DNA of 64,000 nucleotides from Adlercreutzia caecimuris B7. GTDB taxonomy: Bacteria; Actinomycetota; Coriobacteriia; Coriobacteriales; Eggerthellaceae. Where the stretch lies: positions 1,268,258 through 1,332,257 of the forward strand of contig NZ_KE159646.1 of NCBI RefSeq assembly GCF_000403355.2, read 5' to 3'. Numbering within the stretch: position 1 is the first letter of the stretch; each line of letters opens with the position of its first letter. The notes under the pieces are model-generated. The model was not told where the DNA came from. It saw only the letters and a list, made by a program, of their open reading frames with translations, and searched no databases. Both the position numbers and the translations under genes were made by a program. This document shows positions 49,539-58,518 of this stretch, piece after piece.

Positions 49539-50795
49539 CTAAAGGCAGACTTCCTCGGGGACGTCCAGCAAGATGCAGTCTACCATGCTGCCGGCCGGCT
49601 GGGGCTCGGTGCCCTCGGGCATGATGGCCATGCAGTTGGTCTTCTGGATGGGCCCGAACAAGCCCGAGCTCTGATTCCGCGAGGGCGTCACTTCGAACGT
49701 GCCGTCGGTGGCGCGGGTGAGGGTACCGCGCAGGAAGATGCGCCGCGGGTCGCGGTTCTTCTCGTCGGCAGTCAGACGCGCCCGCACCGTGGGATGGTTC
49801 ATGAACGTGTAGCCCTGCATGGTGCGCAGCGCCGGGCGGATGAGCATCTCGAAGCCCACGTAGGCCGCCGCCGGGTTGCCGGGCAGCCCGAACACCGGGG
49901 TGCCGTTCACTATGCCGAAGGTCTGGGCCTTGCCAGGTCGCATGTTTACCGTGGTCATCTTAAGCTCGCCCAGCTCGGCCACGACCGGCTTGATGAAGTC
50001 GAAATCGCCGTTGGCCGCGCCTCCCGTGGTCACCACGAAGTCGTAGTCGCGCGCCGCGGCTGCCACGGCATCGCGCAGGGCCTCGAAGGTGTCCTCCACA
50101 ATGGGAAGGATGTGGGGCACCGCACCGGCGCGCTGGGCGCAGGCGGCCATGGCGAAGCTGTTGGAGTTGCGGATCTTTCCCGGCCCGGGCACCTCCGACG
50201 GCGGCACAAGCTCGCTGCCCGTGGCGATGACGGCCACCCGGGGCCGCCGACGCACCGGCACCTCCAGCACGCCGCAGCCCGCGAGAAAGCCCACCCCGGC
50301 GGCGCTGATGACCTCGCCGGCGCGCACGACCACCTCGCCGGCGCGGGCCTCTTCCCCGGCGGCGCGCACGTTGGCGCCCACCTTGGCAGGGGCGGTAAAG
50401 GACACGAGCGACCCGGTCTTGCCGTCGCCTTCCTCCACTCCCACGATCTCGTACTTCACCACGGCATCGGCATCGGCGGGCAGGCAGGCGCCGGTCATGA
50501 TGCGCACGCACTCGCCCTCCCCGATGGAGCCCTCGAATACGTCACCCGCGCCGATCTCGCCGATAACGCGCAGGCACACGGGAGTCTCCTCGGCGGCCGA
50601 TGCGATCTCGGCGGCCCGCAGGGCGAACCCATCCATGGCCGAATGGGCGAAGGGCGCGACGTTTATGTCGCTTGCCAAGTCGGCCGCGGCTACGCGCCCC
50701 ACGGCGTCCAGCAACCCCACACGCTCCACCTCGGTGGGCTCCACCGCCCCGCACACGAGCGCGCGGGCCTCCTCCAGCGAGATCATCTCCCTCAC
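49539..50795 (-). CDS. moeA: Molybdopterin molybdenumtransferase
   Basis: A 418-residue MoeA, which inserts molybdate into adenylylated molybdopterin. It shows 'INVAPFAHSAMDGFALR' (the conserved S-x-MDG-x-A site), 'IMTGACLPADADAVV', 'ATGSELVPPSEVPGPGKIRNSN' and 'VTTGGAANGDFDF', the last in place of the common TTGG-S-x-GD. The GTG start at 50795 follows AAAGGGGAACGGCC; an ATG three codons on is possible. First gene of moeA-moaB. On the minus strand a TATAAT box (50886-50881) lies about 86 bases upstream. Confidence 0.94.
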   Translation of the reverse strand: MREMISLEEARALVCGAVEPTEVERVGLLDAVGRVAAADLASDINVAPFAHSAMDGFALRAAEIASAAEETPVCLRVIGEIGAGDVFEGSIGEGECVRIMTGACLPADADAVVKYEIVGVEEGDGKTGSLVSFTAPAKVGANVRAAGEEARAGEVVVRAGEVISAAGVGFLAGCGVLEVPVRRRPRVAVIATGSELVPPSEVPGPGKIRNSNSFAMAACAQRAGAVPHILPIVEDTFEALRDAVAAAARDYDFVVTTGGAANGDFDFIKPVVAELGELKMTTVNMRPGKAQTFGIVNGTPVFGLPGNPAAAYVGFEMLIRPALRTMQGYTFMNHPTVRARLTADEKNRDPRRIFLRGTLTRATDGTFEVTPSRNQSSGLFGPIQKTNCMAIMPEGTEPQPAGSMVDCILLDVPEEVCL

Positions 50796-50880
50796 GGCCG
50801 TTCCCCTTTCTCCTGGTCAAATGCTCCTGTCGGCCACATGTGCCCATGCGGCGCTTCGCCATGTCAATCTGTTCCGTCAC

Positions 50881-50886
50881 ATTATA
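50881..50886 (-). promoter_or_regulatory. -10 box of moeA-moaB
   Basis: A consensus TATAAT on the minus strand. The 80-base leader to moeA contains short GC-rich pairings but no recognisable Moco riboswitch. Confidence 0.45.
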
Positions 50887-50997
50887 ACCGTCCGAGGATA
50901 AACCAGCACGGGAGAAACCGCGTTTCCCCTTGCCCCGCCATGCAATCGGCTGCTGTGGAGAACGGCGCACCGCTCCCCGGAAACGCGCCGGCCGCGC

Positions 50998-51003
50998 TAC
51001 AAT
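50998..51003 (+). promoter_or_regulatory. -10 box of the ornithine cyclodeaminase-like gene
   Basis: TACAAT, 36 bases before the ATG at 51040, with GAGAGAAGG as the ribosome site. The -35 is weak. Confidence 0.45.
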
Positions 51004-51039
51004 GCGAATACCGACAACCCGCTCCGAGAGAAGGCGCCT

Positions 51040-52161
51040 ATGACGTTCGCACCCACTCCCTACACCCCGCCCGACTTCTCCGCGCCGCACTTGGCGGATG
51101 CCCCCGATATCACGCTCGCGCCGGCGCCGAAGGACTTCGTCGCGCCCGAGGGGTACCACGCTATGTCCATCTACCCGGAATACCTGAAGCTGGACGGCCA
51201 GTGGGTGCTCGCCCGCGATTCCCGCATGGACTGCGTGGCGGTGGTGGAAAACGGCGAAGTGCACGTGCGCGAGTTCCGCCATATCCGCGCCGGCGACCTT
51301 ATCGCCTGTGGGCGCACCGAGAACGGCGAAGAGGGCATCCTCGTGTACACCGAGGGCTTTCGCAGCCTGGACGTGCCCGAGCCCGGCGCGCCCCACGCCG
51401 GCGGCCACGACAACTTCGCCTTCCGCCTCGGGCGCTCCCGCGAGACCGCCTTCTCCCGCGACTACGACGAGCTGTACGAGCTTCTGCGCCACGACCGCGA
51501 GCACGGCTCCATCGTGTGGGTCATGGGCCCGGCCTTCACCTTCAACGGCTTCTCGCGCAATGCCTTTGCGAAGATCATCGACGCGGGCTATGCCGATGCG
51601 GTGTTCGCCGGCAACGCCCTGGCCACCCACGATTTGGAAGGCGCCTACTTCCACACCTCCCTCGGTCAGGACATCGACACCCAGGAGAACCGTCCCAACG
51701 GGCACTACCACCACTTGGATACTATCAACCGCGTGCGCTATTGGGGAAGCATCGAGCGGTTCATTCAGGAAGAGGGCGTGCACGACGGCATCATGGACGC
51801 GCTTGTGCGCAACAACGTGCCCTACGTGCTCGCCGGCTCCATTCGCGACGACGGGCCCTTGCCCGGCGTGTACGGGAACGCTTACGAGGCCCAGGATGCC
51901 ATGCGCGATCGCATCCGCGGCGCCACCACGGTCATCTGCATGGCCACCATGCTCCATACCATCGCCACGGGCAACATGACCCCGAGCTACCGCGTCATGG
52001 ACGACGGCACCATCCGTCCGGTGTACTTCTACTGCGTGGACATCGCCGAGTTCGCCGTGAACAAGCTGGTGGACCGTGGCAGCCTCGCGAGCCGCGGCAT
52101 CGTCACCAACGTGCAGGATTTCATCGCGAACATCGCCAAGGGTTTGGGGCTGTTGGGGTAG
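51040..52161 (+). CDS. Archaeal-type ornithine cyclodeaminase (LOR/SDH domain family)
   Basis: A 373-residue protein matching the TIGR00300/LOR-SDH bifunctional conserved region, whose archaeal member MMP1218 is an ornithine cyclodeaminase and whose cyanobacterial relative is the C-terminal part of ArgZ/AgrE. Strong motifs: 'WVMGPAFTFNGFSRNAF', 'DAVFAGNALATHDLEGAYFH', 'LGQDIDTQENRPNGHYHHLD', 'GSIRDDGPLPGVYGNAYEAQ', 'ATTVICMATMLHTIATGNM' and 'NKLVDRGSLASRGIVTNVQD'. It likely converts ornithine to proline and ammonia with NAD. It has no arginine dihydrolase (GME) N-terminal domain. In Eggerthellaceae, which use arginine as an energy source through ornithine, this fits an ornithine-to-proline route (inference). 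Confidence 0.85.
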   Translation: MTFAPTPYTPPDFSAPHLADAPDITLAPAPKDFVAPEGYHAMSIYPEYLKLDGQWVLARDSRMDCVAVVENGEVHVREFRHIRAGDLIACGRTENGEEGILVYTEGFRSLDVPEPGAPHAGGHDNFAFRLGRSRETAFSRDYDELYELLRHDREHGSIVWVMGPAFTFNGFSRNAFAKIIDAGYADAVFAGNALATHDLEGAYFHTSLGQDIDTQENRPNGHYHHLDTINRVRYWGSIERFIQEEGVHDGIMDALVRNNVPYVLAGSIRDDGPLPGVYGNAYEAQDAMRDRIRGATTVICMATMLHTIATGNMTPSYRVMDDGTIRPVYFYCVDIAEFAVNKLVDRGSLASRGIVTNVQDFIANIAKGLGLLG

Positions 52162-52174
52162 CAGGCAGGGTGCC

Positions 52175-52201
52175 GCGCCGTCGAACGTCGGGCGACGGCG
52201 C
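52175..52201 (+). other. Hairpin after the ornithine cyclodeaminase-like gene
   Basis: GCGCCGTCG / CGACGGCGC is a 9-bp stem with a 9-base loop, 13 bases after the stop, without a T-run. Just beyond it, two imperfect 24-base direct repeats (GTCGGGGCCGAAACTGGA, GTCGGAGCCGGAACTGGA) occur at about 52225-52275. Confidence 0.4.
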
Positions 52202-52353
52202 GCTGGACGGGTGCGGCGAAAGTCGACTCCGGCGTCGGGGCCGAAACTGGACGGTGTCGTCGGAGCCGGAACTGGAGCCGCCAGGCCATTGGGGCCGGCA
52301 CAATGCCGCGAGCGGCCAAAGCACACGCATGTAGATCGTCGGCTAAACAGAAC

Positions 52354-52379
52354 GGGCCGCCGAGTCTCCTCGACGGCCC
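52354..52379. terminator. Terminator between convergent OCD-like gene and eno
   Basis: GGGCCGCCGAG pairs with CTCGACGGCCC (one mismatch, 4-base loop), 44 bases after the eno stop. On the minus strand GTTCTGTTT follows, and TTCCCTTG on the plus strand, so it may stop both transcripts. Confidence 0.75.
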
Positions 52380-52422
52380 TTCCCTTGCGTCGGATCTGCG
52401 CCGGCGCGTATGTTCGCTCGGA

Positions 52423-53751
<1,329 letters not shown>

Positions 53752-53763
53752 TCAGCATTTCCC

Positions 53764-53793
53764 ATCATACCATGCAAACGCGCCCCACACGAA
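53764..53793 (-). promoter_or_regulatory. Promoter of eno
   Basis: TTCGTG (53793-53788) and TATGAT (53769-53764) on the minus strand, 18 bases apart, 49 bases before the eno ATG. Confidence 0.5.
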
Positions 53794-53918
53794 GCGAGTT
53801 CCGTGCAGGGCGCGAAACGAGGGCGCAGGCCGCAAAAGGGCCCCGAGAGCTGCACCGGCGGCGTGCAAGCCGTTGCCGGCAAGGTGCGATTCGCGGTTGC
53901 AGGCCGCAGCAGCGCGCG

Positions 53919-55838
53919 CTAGTGGATGCCGGGCCACACCGCCCCGGGATCGGGCGCGGGCGCATCGCGGTTCTCGTCGGTGGAGGGAATGACGCCGTAT
54001 TCTTTCAGCAGCCCGTAGATATCGGTGTGCTCGATCTCCTTCAGGCCGCGCGAGAGCAGCAGCTTCTCCAACACGTTCATGTTCATGTCCGTGGCCGGTT
54101 TGCCGTCGCGCAGCAGCACCGTGGCGTTCAGCAGGCAGCGCAGATCGTAGGCACTCCCCCACACCTCGGGCACGCCGCGGTCGATGTCCAGCAGCGTGTA
54201 CACCGCCTCCATGCCGGTGCGCATGGAGTACTCGGTGGTGAAGATGGTGTCGCGGGGCGTTTCAGCGAACTGGCCGACGAAGGCGAAGTTCACGGCGCCC
54301 TCCGGTACTACGAGCGGACGGTCGCCGTTGGCGCGGGGCATGAAGAAGGCCGTGATGTAGGGCATCATGCAGGGCACCGTGTTGGCGCTCTTCTCGGCCA
54401 GCTCCTCGATCTGCTCCTCGGGCACGCCCAGGTGGTACAGCCATTCCTGGCAGATCTCACGCCCGGTGCAGTCGCGCATGGGCTTCTTCACGTAGTTGCC
54501 GTCCACGGCGGTGAACAGGCCGTAGAGCCACACGCACACGGTTCCGGGTTTCTGATCGCGAAACTGGGGCTGGCGGTTGATGGTCCAGGACAGCAGCCAG
54601 TTGGAATCCCTCACCGACACGATACCGCCGGTCACCACGCCGCCGGAGAGCGGATCGCGCTTGCAGATGGCCTCGATGTAGGGCAAGATCTTCTCGTCCA
54701 GCGTGGTCACCGTGGCGCTTTCCCAGTTGCTCTTGGCCGGATCGCCGCAGAACTTCTCAGGCCGCCCGAAGGCCGGCGACTGGGCCGCTATCTTCTTCCA
54801 CAGATCCCAGCCATCCCCCGGCGTGAGCTCGGGGGCATAGCGGGCCGGCGTGTTCTGGCTGCCGAAAGAGGAATGGGCCACCAGGCTGCCCGGCGTGATG
54901 AACACGAGGTCGTTCTCGGTCAGGGGGATGACCTGCTCGCGGATGCCCGCCGGATCGGGGGCCTCATCCCCCGGCAGCCCCTCTACGGCGCCGATGGCCT
55001 CAGGCTCGTCCTCCACCAGGAAGCGAATCTCGGTGGCCACCTTGCGGGCGTCGTCGCGAGCCTCATCGCAGGAGAAGCGCACGTCGGTCACGTGGGTATC
55101 GAAGCGGAAATCCACTCCGTGATCCTTCAGGTAGTTCACCATGGGCAGGATCATGGACTCGTACTGGTTGTAGCGGGTGAAGCGCAGCGCCGAGAAGTCG
55201 GGCAGGCCGCCCACATGGTGCACGAAGCGGGTGATATAGCGTTTCATCTCCAGGGCCGAGTGCCAGTTCTCGAAGGCGAACATGGTACGCCAGTACAGCC
55301 AGAAGTTCGAGTTCAGCACCTCGTCGGAGAAGTACTCGGTGATGACCTTGTCCTGGAGGTCCTCCTCGGGGGTGAAGAACAGGTTCATAATCTCCATGCA
55401 GGCTTTGTCCGACAAATCGAAGCGGTTGTCGGTATGGGCGTCCTGGCCGCGGTTCACCGTGGCGCGGCACAGGGAGTAGTTGGGATCGCGCTTGTTCAGC
55501 CAATAGTAGTAGTCGAGCACGCTTACGTTCGGATCCTCGATGGAGGGAATGTCGCGGAACAGGTCCCACATCACCTCGAAGTGGTTGTCCATCTCGCGGC
55601 CGCCGCGCATGGTGTAGCCGAGGCTCGGGTAGTCCCAGCCGTCGCAGCCGCCGCCAGCGCGAGGCCCTCGCTCCAAGATGTGGATGCGCTCGCCGGCCAT
55701 CTGCCCGTCGCGCACGAGGAAGCACGCGGCCGCCAGCCCCGCCAAACCGCTGCCCACGATGTAGGCCGACTTGCCATCCACCCCCTCGGGCTTCAGGGGA
55801 TGGGCGAAGGCCTCGTAGTTGCCGCTGGAATAGTACAT
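53919..55838 (-). CDS. ohyA: Oleate hydratase
   Basis: A 639-residue FAD enzyme of the MCRA (myosin-cross-reactive antigen) family that adds water to cis-9 double bonds of oleate and linoleate. It begins with a Rossmann motif 'AYIVGSGLAGLAAACFLVRDG' region and the family's 'LGYTMRGGREMDNHFEVMWDLF', where a conserved Glu activates water. Other landmarks are 'SSFGSQNTPARYAPELTPG' and 'AFFMPRANGDRPLVVPEGAVNFAF'. Length is about 50 residues above the shortest homologues. Gut bacteria use it to detoxify unsaturated fatty acids, producing 10-hydroxystearate. It stands alone between eno and the divergent EamA gene. ATG at 55838 follows AGAGAGGACGTGCC. Confidence 0.95.
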   Translation of the reverse strand: MYYSSGNYEAFAHPLKPEGVDGKSAYIVGSGLAGLAAACFLVRDGQMAGERIHILERGPRAGGGCDGWDYPSLGYTMRGGREMDNHFEVMWDLFRDIPSIEDPNVSVLDYYYWLNKRDPNYSLCRATVNRGQDAHTDNRFDLSDKACMEIMNLFFTPEEDLQDKVITEYFSDEVLNSNFWLYWRTMFAFENWHSALEMKRYITRFVHHVGGLPDFSALRFTRYNQYESMILPMVNYLKDHGVDFRFDTHVTDVRFSCDEARDDARKVATEIRFLVEDEPEAIGAVEGLPGDEAPDPAGIREQVIPLTENDLVFITPGSLVAHSSFGSQNTPARYAPELTPGDGWDLWKKIAAQSPAFGRPEKFCGDPAKSNWESATVTTLDEKILPYIEAICKRDPLSGGVVTGGIVSVRDSNWLLSWTINRQPQFRDQKPGTVCVWLYGLFTAVDGNYVKKPMRDCTGREICQEWLYHLGVPEEQIEELAEKSANTVPCMMPYITAFFMPRANGDRPLVVPEGAVNFAFVGQFAETPRDTIFTTEYSMRTGMEAVYTLLDIDRGVPEVWGSAYDLRCLLNATVLLRDGKPATDMNMNVLEKLLLSRGLKEIEHTDIYGLLKEYGVIPSTDENRDAPAPDPGAVWPGIH

Positions 55839-56099
55839 GGCACGTCCTCTCTAACGCGGTTTTGCCGGTTACCCCATAGTGCCGTGCCCGGGCAACCCGC
55901 GCCCTCGGCGGCCCCCGCTCGTTGCCCCCGTGTTGAGAAGCGGTAACGGGAACGGGCCGCGGCCAAAGGCAGCTTCGTCCAACATCTCCTCACCCGCAAC
56001 TCCGTCACGCCGACCCGCTTGCCCCCTCATTCCGCCGCCCCGCCCCAAGCTGCAACCGATCGACCGCGTTGGTCCCTGGCACCCCGCAGCTGACCCTCG

Positions 56100-56105
56100 T
56101 ATAAT
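56100..56105 (+). promoter_or_regulatory. -10 box of the EamA gene, leaderless arrangement
   Basis: A consensus TATAAT ends 8 bases before the ATG at 56114 with no Shine-Dalgarno between, predicting a leaderless mRNA. The -35 is not obvious. Confidence 0.55.
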
Positions 56106-56113
56106 GGCGAGCC

Positions 56114-57079
56114 ATGGATACCACGCGACAGACCAAACGGAGCCTGCCGAGCTTCGTGTACAAACTCATGCTGCTGGCGGCCACCGTTATCTGGGGGTTT
56201 GCCTTCGTGGTGATGAAGGACGCCGTTGACGTGCTGCCGCCAGCGCAGCTCATCGGCGTGCGCTTCCTGCTCACAGGGCTGCTCATGGCCGCGGTGTTTC
56301 ACCGTCACCTGCGCGGCAGCCTGAATGCCGGCTTCCTCGGCGCGGGGCTCGTGCTGGGCGCGGTCACCTTCCTGGCCTTCTGGGTGCAGACGGTGGGCCT
56401 CGCCGAGACAACCCCGGGCAAGAACGCCTTCCTCACGGCTACCTACTGCGCCATCGTGCCCTTCATGCTGTGGGGCCTTACGCGGAAGCGCCCCACGATG
56501 GCGAACGTGGGCGCAGCCGTGCTCTGCGTGGCGGGCATCGGGCTCGTATCCATGACTGCCGGAAGCTTCACCATCGGCTTCGGCGATCTCATGACGCTGT
56601 TGTGCGCGGTGTTCTTCGCAGCCCAGATCATCGCCATCGCGCGCTTTTCCCGCCGCTTCGACGTGCTGGGGCTTACCGCCTACCAGTTCCTCTTCGGGGG
56701 CGCCATGGGCCTCGTTCTCGGCGCCGCCATCGAGCCCGCACCGGCATGGGAGGCAGTGGCCGACCTTGACTTCTTGCTCAACTTGGCCTATCTGGTAGTG
56801 TTCGCATCGGGGATATGCTACGTACTGCAGAACGTGGGCCTCGCCCATGTTCCCGAGGCCCAGGGGTCGCTCATCCTGTCACTGGAGTCGGTATTCGGCG
56901 TCGTTGCAAGCGTCTTGATCTGCGGCGAGCTCGTAACCGGGCGCATGGTGCTCGGCTTCGCGCTCATCTTCGCCGCCATCCTCATCAGCGAGCTGGCGCC
57001 GGCACGCAAGACGTCAGAACAGAAGGGCTGCGCCCAGGCAGAGCCCGCAGCCGACGACGAGGACTACGCCGTCGCCTAG
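56114..57079 (+). CDS. EamA/DMT-family transporter
   Basis: A 321-residue membrane protein with ten hydrophobic segments in two EamA repeats. 'ATVIWGFAFVVMKDAVDVLPP' begins repeat 1 and 'GLTAYQFLFGGAMGLVLG' lies in repeat 2; 'VPEAQGSLILSLESVFGVVASV' near the end is typical of the family. DMT transporters export amino acids or metabolites; no substrate can be named. The C-terminal 25 residues are charged ('ARKTSEQKGCAQAEPAADDED'). The 3' end overlaps the convergent EcfT gene by 66 bases. It is divergent from oleate hydratase with a 275-base spacer that shows no other gene. Confidence 0.87.
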   Translation: MDTTRQTKRSLPSFVYKLMLLAATVIWGFAFVVMKDAVDVLPPAQLIGVRFLLTGLLMAAVFHRHLRGSLNAGFLGAGLVLGAVTFLAFWVQTVGLAETTPGKNAFLTATYCAIVPFMLWGLTRKRPTMANVGAAVLCVAGIGLVSMTAGSFTIGFGDLMTLLCAVFFAAQIIAIARFSRRFDVLGLTAYQFLFGGAMGLVLGAAIEPAPAWEAVADLDFLLNLAYLVVFASGICYVLQNVGLAHVPEAQGSLILSLESVFGVVASVLICGELVTGRMVLGFALIFAAILISELAPARKTSEQKGCAQAEPAADDEDYAVA

Positions 57080-57751
57080 GGAGAAACGCCGTCCGTCTAA
57101 GCTGGTGGGCTGGCTGCTTGCCCCGTAGCACCGCGCGTCCATGGCCGCGGCCAGGAGGTCGGCCCGCCGGAACAGACCCACGAACAGCGGGGCCATAAGG
57201 CCCGCATTCGCCCGCACACGCGCCGTCACGCCGCCTGACCCCAGCGATGCCCCGCGGGAGGCCTGGGCGGCCCGAATACTCGCCAGCTCTTCAGCGGTCA
57301 CGGGAATGAAGCGCAGGGCAATGGAGAGCGCGCAGGTCGCATCGCGCACAGGCAGCCCCACACGGCCAAGCGGCGCCAGCAAGCGCCGCAGCGCCTCAGA
57401 GAGCTCGGTTGTCGTGGAGAGTTCCATGAGAGCGCCGCTCGCGTACACGAGCAGCATAACGCGTGCCGCCACGACTACGCCCGCTGCCCAGCCCGAGGCC
57501 GCAGCGTTGTAAAACAGCAGAAATGCCGCGATCACCCAGGCCGGCGCACCGGCGCGTAGCACCGAGGCGAACCTCACCCGTCCCACAGCCATCACAATCG
57601 ACAGAAAAGCGACGGCGACGCCCAATCCGATAGGGCTTCCTATGAGAAACAACATCGCACTGTACGCCACAAGAAGCGCGATTTTCACGCGCCCGTCCAA
57701 CCGGCGCACCGCCGGCGGAATGCGTCTGCTCTGTGCACCCAGCCCCGTCAT
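57014..57751 (-). CDS. ecfT: EcfT-like energy-coupling factor transmembrane protein (orphan)
   Basis: A protein of about 245 residues of the CbiQ/EcfT family. It has five hydrophobic segments, starting with 'RRLDGRVKIALLVAYSAMLF', and the 'RRLLAPLGRVGLPVRDAT' cytoplasmic coupling region with 'RFIPVTAEELASIRAAQASRGA', where the A-R-G motif (here 'ASRGA') contacts the ATPases. EcfT links vitamin-binding S components to two ATPases; none of those genes is next to it. Start uncertain: ATG 57751 is used, but GTG 57817 and ATG 57787 are open. Its 3' end overlaps the EamA gene. Upstream lies a terminator, so it has its own promoter. Confidence 0.75.
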   Translation of the reverse strand: MTGLGAQSRRIPPAVRRLDGRVKIALLVAYSAMLFLIGSPIGLGVAVAFLSIVMAVGRVRFASVLRAGAPAWVIAAFLLFYNAAASGWAAGVVVAARVMLLVYASGALMELSTTTELSEALRRLLAPLGRVGLPVRDATCALSIALRFIPVTAEELASIRAAQASRGASLGSGGVTARVRANAGLMAPLFVGLFRRADLLAAAMDARCYGASSQPTSLDGRRFSLGDGVVLVVGCGLCLGAALLF

Positions 57752-57851
57752 GGCCCCAGTATGGCAGGGCTCCTGCGCGCCCGGCATCCTGCCCTCAGGC
57801 AGATCGGCCAGCAGCACCTATGTCAGGCAGTTTTGTGCAAGTGCGTAAAAA

Positions 57852-57881
57852 GGGAGCGCCTCCCGATCAAGAGACGCTCCC
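57852..57881 (-). terminator. Strong terminator before EcfT
   Basis: GGGAGCGCCTC and GAGACGCTCCC (57852-57862 with 57871-57881) form an 11-bp stem with one G-T pair, followed on the minus strand by TTTTT. It would end the transcript of the acidic-protein gene or a non-coding RNA upstream. Confidence 0.88.
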
Positions 57882-58012
57882 CATACGTCGGTGAACCTAT
57901 CCCGCGGGGCTCCTGTTAAGGAAGGGCCCGAAGGCTTACCGGCTGCAAGCGACCAGGCGGTGAGTTAGCGAATCGCCTGTCGCATCAGACTGTCCACGCG
58001 ACAGCGCAGCTC
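57882..58012 (-). ncRNA. Candidate structured RNA or long 3' UTR
   Basis: 130 bases between the acidic-protein stop and the terminator. On the minus strand, CTGTCGC and GCGACAG (7 bp) start the folding. GCG-ATT-CGC, AGGCG..CGCCT and GGGC..GCCC helices follow, up to the terminator hairpin. This would make a compact RNA of roughly 165 bases. It has no reading frame and does not match 6S, SRP, tmRNA, RNase P or known riboswitch cores that I can recognise. It may equally be a 3' UTR. Confidence 0.35.
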
Positions 58013-58246
58013 TTACAGGGCCTCGCCGATGCCCGCCGTACCGATCTTGGCCTGGTCGAACTCGAGGGCCGTCTCGGCAGCCTCGGCCGCAGCCTGCTCG
58101 TTGCCGAGGGCATCCTCGAACTCCGCCGACGAGGTGGCCTCGGCGACCACCTCCTCCTCGATGCGTTCGAGATCGGCTACGGCATCCTGGGTCTTTGCAG
58201 CCTCGGAATCGACGAACTCCTTCATGAGGGTATCCTTGTCAGCCAC
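58013..58246 (-). CDS. Small acidic protein of unknown function
   Basis: A 77-residue protein read from GTG at 58246, with a strong AAAGGAGCCGGATC ribosome site. It begins (M)ADKDTLMKEFVDSEAAKTQD, is mostly helical and rich in Glu, Ala and Asp ('DLERIEEEVVAEATSSAEFEDAL'), with almost no basic residues, and ends 'KIGTAGIGEAL'. I do not recognise the family. The Gly-rich end after an acidic helical part is reminiscent of a leader-core peptide, but no modifying enzyme is near. It lies between the rplQ terminator and the candidate RNA. TAGAAT (minus, 58330-58325) may be its -10. Confidence 0.65.
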   Translation of the reverse strand: MADKDTLMKEFVDSEAAKTQDAVADLERIEEEVVAEATSSAEFEDALGNEQAAAEAAETALEFDQAKIGTAGIGEAL

Positions 58247-58410
58247 GATCCGGCTCCTTTCAATCTGAGAAGATCTTCGTGAACAGATGGTGTAAGAGCA
58301 AGATCTCGTGCCCTTGCAAACCGTATTCTACGAACTTGGCGGCGGGCAAAAAGGTGACTGCGCCGATAGTAATTGAGAGGTTGTACGGGTGTTGCTCGGC
58401 TGAAATAAAA

Positions 58411-58440
58411 GAAGACGACCGCCCATAAGCGGTCGTCTTC
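58411..58440 (-). terminator. Terminator of the infA-rplQ operon
   Basis: GAAGACGACCGC / GCGGTCGTCTTC, a perfect 12-bp stem with a 6-base loop, followed on the minus strand by TTTTATTTC. It lies 78 bases after rplQ. Confidence 0.95.
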
Positions 58441-58518
58441 CCTATAGAACGATGTCTCCGACGCTCGGCTCATGCGGCTGTCCGGCGCCGGACGCATCCG
58501 AACGATCTGACAAGCAGC

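Noticed and set aside
57818-58012. Cobalamin, FMN, TPP, c-di-AMP riboswitch or 6S/SRP RNA upstream of EcfT
   Set aside because: None of the conserved core sequences could be matched on either strand, and the terminator separates the region from EcfT.
58222-58497. Minus-strand frame of 91 codons after rplQ
   Set aside because: It runs through the perfect terminator hairpin at 58411-58440 and overlaps the well-supported acidic protein start.
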